From: AC-32 sp963717725
GTDB taxonomy: Bacteria > Actinomycetota > Thermoleophilia > Gaiellales > Gaiellaceae
Length of the DNA: 18,130 nt
Assembly (NCBI GenBank): GCA_963717725.1
Contig: CAVQWS010000028.1
Coordinates: forward strand, 1 to 18,130
Direction of reading: 5' to 3'
Below are positions 13,391-18,130 of the stretch, one piece after another (positions within the stretch are counted from its first letter, which is position 1; each line of letters starts with the position of its first letter). The position numbers and the translations under genes were made by a program. The notes under the pieces are model-generated. The model ran no database searches. It was not told the origin of the DNA and saw nothing but the letters and a program-made list of their open reading frames with translations.

Positions 13391-16300
13391 CTATTTGAAC
13401 GTGAACAGCGCCGTGTGGAGCGTGCCGTCGACGAGTAGCACCTGCAGCTGGCGACAGGTTCCGCTCCAGCCCTTGGACGTCTTCCAGGCGTAGCTGTACT
13501 GGCCGTTGGCGAACGTCAGACCGTCGTCGGAGGCGGTGGGCTGAGCCGAGCCGATCGGCGCGCCCGTGACGCAGTCCACCTGAACCGAAGCCGGATAGCC
13601 GTCGGCCAGGATCGCGAGACCGCGGTCGCCGCCCAGGCTGAACTTCACAGGGACCGCGCTGCCGGCCTTCGCCGAGTTCACGCCGGCACCGATCGGAGAG
13701 AAGAAGCCGGCGAACGGCCACGTGATCGCGAAGTCGGCGTTGGAGACGTCGAAGAAGACGTTGCCGACCGCTTCGATCTTCACGCGTGCGTGCGTCGTGC
13801 CGACCATCGGCAGGACGACCGAGACGGAGCCTGTGTTCGGGGTCGAGGCCGCCAGCACGTACGGATACGTGTGGCCACTGTCGACCGAGAGAGTGATCCT
13901 GACGTCGCTCGTGCTGACCGGCGCGACGTCCGTGTTGGCGACGTCCCAGGTCACGGTCTGCGTCGAGCTGCCCGGCAGCGAGACGGCCGTGTTCGGCGAG
14001 GTGACACGGAACGGCCCTGCGGTGTTCGCGAGCAGGAGTGTCGTGTCCGCGAAGTTGCTGCCGCCCATGCCGTCACGCGCTGTGAAACGCATGTGCAGCG
14101 CGAGCGGGTCGGCGTTCACACCGGCCACGCCGACGTAGTCGCTCGTGGGCAGGAACTCCGAGTAGCACTCGGTGGAGGCCTGCGGCACGGGCTGGGCGAT
14201 CGGCCCGGGCGGGCAGGAACCGGTGTCGGCGTTCGTGTTGTTGTCCAGGACCTGCTGGAGATCCGGGAACACCCGCGTCGGATCGTTGGTGAGATGGTTC
14301 TCGCCTGGCGAGTCGTACAGCAGCGTGTCGGAGTCGCTGATCTGTCCCGAATACGGGAACATCGCGAACAGCGGTCCGTTCGTCTTCGTGTTGTTCAGCA
14401 GCGATGTACCCGCGCCGTTCGGCGAGGCGCCGCGGTCGTTCTGCTCCCACGAGTACGTCAGCGGGTCGCCGTCCGCGTCGGTCGCGCTCCCCGTGAGGGC
14501 GAACGGCGTCCGCAGCGGGATCGTGTACTGCGCCGGAGCCGAGACGTCGGGGATGGAGTTCCCGTTCGGCACGAGCGTGCCCTGGTTGTCCACGGCGCCG
14601 CCCTTGTCGGTCTCTCCGATGAAGCCGGACGCAATCGCGCTGAAGCCGCCGAGCTGGAGCATGAACGGAACGTTCGTCTGCGCCAGCGTCCCGGTGAAGG
14701 TCACCTGGAAGCCGGTGTTGTTGAAGGCGCCGCCGCCGAAGCCGGCCACGGTGACTGTCCCGCCGGCCGGCAAAAGCGGTGTGATCGCGGCCGCGATGCC
14801 GGCCGCCGAGTAGTTCGTTCCGTTCACGATCGGCACCGACGTGTTGCCGTCGTACGAGATCGTGAACGAGTCGTTTGTGCCGCCGTGGTTCGTCTCCTCG
14901 ACGGAGGAGAAGCACGAGCAGGCGAAGTTGACGAGCTGGACGTTCGGCACGTCGGCTCCCGCCGAGGCGCCCCCATAGGTGACCGTGAACCCGGTCGACG
15001 AGAGCCCGCTGACCGTGACCGTGCCTGAGAAGCCAGGGATCCCGTTGATCGCCGTCTCCACGTTCGCCGTCGTGTACGGCACCCCGCTGCCGCCGATCAC
15101 GGCGGAGTCGTTGCCGCCGATGCGGATCTGGAACGGCGGCGTGAAGGTCGTCGTGCCGCCGCTCGAGTTGGCGAGCCCTGTAGTCGGGTTCGTGTACTGG
15201 TACGTCCGCGAGCTCGGCACGGCGGTGATCACGAAGGTGCCGTTGTAGCCGGCCGCTCCGACGCCGGCGATCGTGACGGTGTCGCCGACCGAGCGCCCGT
15301 GGGCGGCAGTCGTCCGAACAGTGACCGTGTTGCCCGACTCGCTCACAGCGACCGGCAGCGTGACCGTGCCGCCGCCGCTGACGCCGAGGCCGCTCGCCGG
15401 GTTCGTGTATTGAAACGAGCGGGTTGTCGGCACGGCCGTGACCGTCCAGGTTCCGTTGTAGTCGGCAACACCCACACCGGCGATCGTGACCGCGTCACCG
15501 ACCTGCAACGTGTGCGGGTTGCCGGTCGCGATCGTGACCGTGTTGCCGCTTTCCTCCGCACCACCGCGAGAAGTCACACTCGGAGCGGCATTGATCGCCA
15601 TGCTCGCCGCCCCGTTCGAAGCCACCCGCTGGAAGCCGGGACCGTAGGTGACCTGCTGGACCTCGTTGCCGCCGCCGAAGTGGACGAGCGACGCCGTCTG
15701 CACCTCGTTGATCGCGTTCTGGGCGGAGGTGGTGTACGTCGAGATCTCCTGCTGGCTGCGCTCCGAGAAATACGGGTCGCTGTGGCGCTGAAGGTCGTCG
15801 GTCAGGCAGATCCCCGCGTAGGCCATGATCGAGGAGCCGCTGCCCGGCTCGACCGAGTTGGGCGCGTTGCGGTTGCCGGCCGAGCAGTTCAGCTGGTTCC
15901 CGTTGAACGGGTGGTTCCCGCCGAACTGGTGACCCATCTCGTGGGCGACGTAGTCGATCGCGTAGAAGTCGCCCACCGGCGTCGGGATGCCGGTGCAGCC
16001 GCCCGCCTTGTTCGAGCGGCCAACGACCCCGAGGTTCGCCACGCCGCCGCCCGGCTGACCGAGGGCGAGGTGGCCGATGTCGTAGTTCGAGGCGCCGATG
16101 ATCTGGCCGATCACGAAGCGCGCCCGGGTGGTGCTGGAACAGCCGGTGACCTGCGACTGCGTGAAACAAGCCGCGGTCCCGCAGGGGCCATTCGGCGCGG
16201 TCGCCGCGGCCCAGGTGTTCAGGTTGAGCAGGTCGTTGTTGCCGATCAGCTGCATTCGGATCGAGATGTCCTGCTGGTAGACCTGGTCGACCCGATTCAT

Positions 16301-17080
16301 CAGCGCGACCTTGGCCGCAGTCACCTCGGCAGGGCCGCCGACGTAGTCGGAGTAGCCCGGGTCGGTGATCAGCGCTAGCCGGTAGGTGCGCAGCCCGTCA
16401 CCTGTGGGCGCGAGCGGCGCGTCCGCGGACAGGGCTTTTACCTGGCCGAGCACGCCGTGCTCGCTGAACGGGAGCGACTCCTTCAGCTGCTGCCCGTGGT
16501 AGCTGACGTAGTAGCTGGGGTTCTTGCGGTAGTAGGGGTCGATGTACCACCCGCCGTTCGGAGAGCGAACGGACGCGTGGAAGCCGAACGGGCTCAGGTC
16601 GGCGGCGATCGCTGCGCCGGAGTCGTCGATCCCGCGCCCGCCGAAGGTGGCGATCTTGGGGTGCTTCCGCTGCAGAGCCGGCGCCATGATCGCCGTCCGC
16701 TCGAGCGCGAAGCGCTGGAAGCGTCCGTTCGGCGTCGGAAGCGAGACCACGACCGGATGCAGTCGCGCTGCGCGCGTCCGCTCCCACGGCGTGTTCGCCA
16801 GGACGCGGTGCAGCGAGCGCACGTCGAGCCGGAACGGCTTCACGCTCTTGCCGCGCAGCTTCAGAGTCGGCATCCCCGGCGACTTCGCGACCCGTTTGAG
16901 GGTCGTCCGCTGCCAGAACGCCTTTGTCCCGTGTACGTCTCTCAGCGCCCGCCGGTTGCTGCCGGCGCCGGCCGGCAGCGCGACCGTGATCGCCGTGGCG
17001 ATTACGAACAGCCCGACCGCGGCAGCGGTCAGCCGCTTGTTGCGCAGGACCGGCCTGCGCTCGTCCCCCGATGCTCGCAT
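13391..17080 (-). CDS. Large secreted metzincin (reprolysin-like M12B) metalloprotease with mosaic C-terminus
   Basis: 1229 aa exported zinc protease. The signal peptide or anchor is at about 15-40 and a propeptide-like region runs to about 225. The catalytic domain (about 230-470) has the zinc site HEMGHQFGGNH (His380, Glu381, His384, His390) and a Met-turn SIMAYAG (Met419). Next come two tandem units like the E1-enzyme FCCH fold (about 510-579 and 581-646), two longer beta-strand repeats (about 650-735 and 737-828), and an Ig/PKD-like domain (TIPLRTPFALTGSATDADGD) common in such proteases. A further beta-sandwich (about 1020-1120) and a C-terminal PxKF domain (about 1122-1229: AVPVKFSLGG, GTCRQLQVLLVDGT) complete it. 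The ATG at 17080 has GGAGGGGAG six bases upstream. Sampled lines look lower in GC than neighbouring genes, so transfer is possible. Substrates are unknown. Confidence 0.9.
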   Translation of the reverse strand: MRASGDERRPVLRNKRLTAAAVGLFVIATAITVALPAGAGSNRRALRDVHGTKAFWQRTTLKRVAKSPGMPTLKLRGKSVKPFRLDVRSLHRVLANTPWERTRAARLHPVVVSLPTPNGRFQRFALERTAIMAPALQRKHPKIATFGGRGIDDSGAAIAADLSPFGFHASVRSPNGGWYIDPYYRKNPSYYVSYHGQQLKESLPFSEHGVLGQVKALSADAPLAPTGDGLRTYRLALITDPGYSDYVGGPAEVTAAKVALMNRVDQVYQQDISIRMQLIGNNDLLNLNTWAAATAPNGPCGTAACFTQSQVTGCSSTTRARFVIGQIIGASNYDIGHLALGQPGGGVANLGVVGRSNKAGGCTGIPTPVGDFYAIDYVAHEMGHQFGGNHPFNGNQLNCSAGNRNAPNSVEPGSGSSIMAYAGICLTDDLQRHSDPYFSERSQQEISTYTTSAQNAINEVQTASLVHFGGGNEVQQVTYGPGFQRVASNGAASMAINAAPSVTSRGGAEESGNTVTIATGNPHTLQVGDAVTIAGVGVADYNGTWTVTAVPTTRSFQYTNPASGLGVSGGGTVTLPVAVSESGNTVTVRTTAAHGRSVGDTVTIAGVGAAGYNGTFVITAVPSSRTYQYTNPTTGLANSSGGTTTFTPPFQIRIGGNDSAVIGGSGVPYTTANVETAINGIPGFSGTVTVSGLSSTGFTVTYGGASAGADVPNVQLVNFACSCFSSVEETNHGGTNDSFTISYDGNTSVPIVNGTNYSAAGIAAAITPLLPAGGTVTVAGFGGGAFNNTGFQVTFTGTLAQTNVPFMLQLGGFSAIASGFIGETDKGGAVDNQGTLVPNGNSIPDVSAPAQYTIPLRTPFALTGSATDADGDPLTYSWEQNDRGASPNGAGTSLLNNTKTNGPLFAMFPYSGQISDSDTLLYDSPGENHLTNDPTRVFPDLQQVLDNNTNADTGSCPPGPIAQPVPQASTECYSEFLPTSDYVGVAGVNADPLALHMRFTARDGMGGSNFADTTLLLANTAGPFRVTSPNTAVSLPGSSTQTVTWDVANTDVAPVSTSDVRITLSVDSGHTYPYVLAASTPNTGSVSVVLPMVGTTHARVKIEAVGNVFFDVSNADFAITWPFAGFFSPIGAGVNSAKAGSAVPVKFSLGGDRGLAILADGYPASVQVDCVTGAPIGSAQPTASDDGLTFANGQYSYAWKTSKGWSGTCRQLQVLLVDGTLHTALFTFK
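14597..15133 (-). repeat. Two tandem beta-strand repeats inside the protease
   Basis: Residues about 650-735 and 737-828 share the pattern F-x-I/-x-x-x-GN-x-S, Y-x-x-A, GTVTV-x-G, GF-x-VT-x-x-G, NVP-x-x-x-QL and E-T-x-x-GG. Such units recur in large secreted bacterial surface proteins. Confidence 0.65.
15143..15553 (-). repeat. Two tandem FCCH-like repeats inside the protease
   Basis: Residues about 510-579 and 581-646 are near copies: ESGNTVTI/V, VGD-x-VTIAGVG, YNGT-x-x-x-TAVP, R-x-x-QYTNP-x-x-GL. The nucleotide sequence is also similar (e.g. around 15410 and 15200), showing recent duplication. Confidence 0.8.
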
Positions 17081-17140
17081 CTCGTTCTCCCCTCCGAACC
17101 TGAATCCGCGGCCCCGATATCGGTTCCGCTCTGGGCGCCA

Positions 17141-17169
17141 ATCCGACCAGCCTGCGGGTTCGAAGTCAA
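17141..17169 (-). promoter_or_regulatory. Candidate sigma70-type promoter of the metalloprotease gene
   Basis: TTGACT (17164-17169) and TCGGAT (17141-17146) are separated by 17 bases on the minus strand. This predicts a leader of roughly 50 bases carrying the Shine-Dalgarno GGAGGGG. A perfect 10-base palindrome CCGATATCGG (17114-17123) lies in that leader. Confidence 0.5.
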
Positions 17170-17188
17170 GGGGTCAGGCCGCTGGTGC

Positions 17189-17194
17189 TACCGT
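17189..17194 (+). promoter_or_regulatory. Candidate extended -10 element for uppP
   Basis: TGC-TACCGT fits the TGN-TANNNT extended -10 pattern and ends eight bases before the GTG at 17203, so the uppP transcript may be leaderless. No clear -35. Confidence 0.35.
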
Positions 17195-17202
17195 CCGGCT
17201 CC

Positions 17203-18130
17203 GTGAGCGCGAGCGCCGTTTCAGCCGCCGAGCCGCAGCGGCGCATCCGCCCGAGGCTGGTCTACGGCGTCGCCGCAGTCCTGCTGCTCGTGGCCGCAGC
17301 CCTCGCTCTCGGCGACGTGGGCGAGAAAGCCGGCAGGCTCTCCGACTGGCAGGCGTTCGTGCTGGGTGTGACGCAGGGCCTGACGGAGCTGCTTCCGATC
17401 TCCTCGTCGGGCCATCTGATCCTGGTGCCATGGATCGCGGACTGGCACTACCTCGAGGTGCACCCGGACTTCAACAAGACCTTTGACGTCGCGCTCCACC
17501 TCGGCACGCTGGTCTCCGTGATCGTCTACTTCTGGGCCGAGGTGACGCTGTACGTCGGCGCCTGGTTCCGTACGGTCAGGCGCCGCAAGATCGAGACGCT
17601 GGACGAGCGGGTCTCCTGGTGGATCTTCGCGGCGACTATCCCGGCCGCGATCGCCGGCGCGCTCGGGGAGAGCACGATCGAGAACCACCTGGGGCAGCCG
17701 TACCAGATCGCCATTTTCCTGGCCGTCTTCGGCGTGCTCCTCTGGATTGCCGATCGCTCGCCGCAGCAGCGGCAGATCGACCAGCTCGGCCTGCGGTCGG
17801 CGTTCTGGATCGGCACCTCGCAGATCCTGGCGCTGATGCCCGGCGTCTCCCGCTCGGGGATCGCGATCACCACCGGCCGCTTCATGCGCCTTGAGCGCGA
17901 CGCGGCCGCGCGGTTCGCCTTCCTGCTGCTGATCCCGATCGTCTTCGGCGCCGTGGTCTACAAGGGCCTCAAGAACGTCGTCCTGACTCCGCTGCCGGCT
18001 GGCTCGGTCGGGCCGTTCGTCGTCGGGACGCTGGCGGCGGCCGCGGTCGGGCTGATCGCGATCGACCTGCTGCTCGGCTATGTGCGCAACCACAACTACA
18101 CGATCTTCGTGATCTACCGACTGGTGCTCG
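17203..18130 (+). CDS. uppP: Undecaprenyl-diphosphatase (UppP/BacA), 3' end beyond window
   Basis: Integral membrane phosphatase that converts undecaprenyl pyrophosphate to the monophosphate, recycling the lipid carrier for peptidoglycan and other wall polymers; it also gives bacitracin tolerance. 309 residues are visible and the C-terminus is cut by the window end. The catalytic regions are QGLTELLPISSSGHL (58-72, Glu62 and His71) and LMPGVSRSG (211-219, Arg217), the two inverted-repeat signatures of the family. The frame runs from GTG at 17203 and contains many hydrophobic segments. Compared with usual BacA (about 265-280 aa), the N-terminus is longer by about 45 residues and carries an additional hydrophobic stretch (about 19-37). 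No ATG lies between this GTG and the first catalytic region. It diverges from the protease gene across a 122-base gap. Confidence 0.95.
   Translation, partial: MSASAVSAAEPQRRIRPRLVYGVAAVLLLVAAALALGDVGEKAGRLSDWQAFVLGVTQGLTELLPISSSGHLILVPWIADWHYLEVHPDFNKTFDVALHLGTLVSVIVYFWAEVTLYVGAWFRTVRRRKIETLDERVSWWIFAATIPAAIAGALGESTIENHLGQPYQIAIFLAVFGVLLWIADRSPQQRQIDQLGLRSAFWIGTSQILALMPGVSRSGIAITTGRFMRLERDAAARFAFLLLIPIVFGAVVYKGLKNVVLTPLPAGSVGPFVVGTLAAAAVGLIAIDLLLGYVRNHNYTIFVIYRLVL

Noticed and set aside
13790..15028. A 412-codon open frame on the plus strand, antisense to the protease gene
   Set aside because: The translation is low-complexity Arg/Val/Gly-rich with no domain, as expected from the opposite strand of a GC-rich gene. 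The minus strand encodes recognisable protease domains.
1..18130. CRISPR array, tRNA, insertion sequence or prophage
   Set aside because: No regular short repeats with spacers, no cloverleaf-like sequence, and no transposase or phage gene was recognised on either strand.

Overview
The window reads as a chromosomal segment of a very GC-rich actinobacterium. Frequent GTG starts (and one probable TTG), an MtrAB/LpqB-like locus, a polyphosphate-glucokinase-like ROK kinase and a PxKF-type secreted protein point to the Actinomycetota. A deep lineage such as Thermoleophilia is possible, but that placement is inference. The sequence is almost fully coding. I see no tRNA, rRNA, CRISPR array, insertion sequence or prophage, and no gene-free stretch longer than about 180 bases.

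Region 1 (1-4485, minus strand) is one tight operon, read from right to left: MarR regulator, ABC ATPase, ABC-2 permease, ROK/polyphosphate-glucokinase-like enzyme, second ABC ATPase, second ABC-2 permease (cut by the window edge). Junctions are overlaps or gaps of 12-22 bases. This looks like a MarR-controlled pair of DrrAB/NodIJ-type exporters with a sugar kinase between them.

Region 2 (4574-8501, plus strand) holds a secreted clan GH-A-like glycoside hydrolase followed by a hairpin. Next comes a CPA1 Na+/H+ antiporter whose stop overlaps the start of an AlkX/YcaQ-type (HTH_42) DNA crosslink glycosylase.

Region 3 (8485-13212, minus strand) is an envelope-sensing cluster: a small Gmad2 lipoprotein, an OmpR-type response regulator, a sensor kinase, a secreted seven-repeat beta-propeller protein, and a GerMN-Gmad2 lipoprotein. 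The order regulator-kinase-propeller-GerMN recalls mtrA-mtrB-lpqB with LpqB's two domains on separate genes. It meets the glycosylase gene tail to tail with a 17-base overlap.

Region 4 (13345-18130) has a large secreted metzincin protease (1229 aa, minus) with a mosaic of C-terminal repeat domains, followed by a strong hairpin terminator. Diverging from it is uppP (undecaprenyl-diphosphatase, plus, cut by the window edge), which carries an extra N-terminal hydrophobic segment.

Several genes (MarR, glycoside hydrolase, antiporter, response regulator, uppP) have a TANNNT-like hexamer ending 6-8 bases before the start codon and no Shine-Dalgarno sequence. This is the layout of leaderless transcripts. 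Genes inside operons, and the protease, instead often show a Shine-Dalgarno sequence or an overlap with the gene before them.
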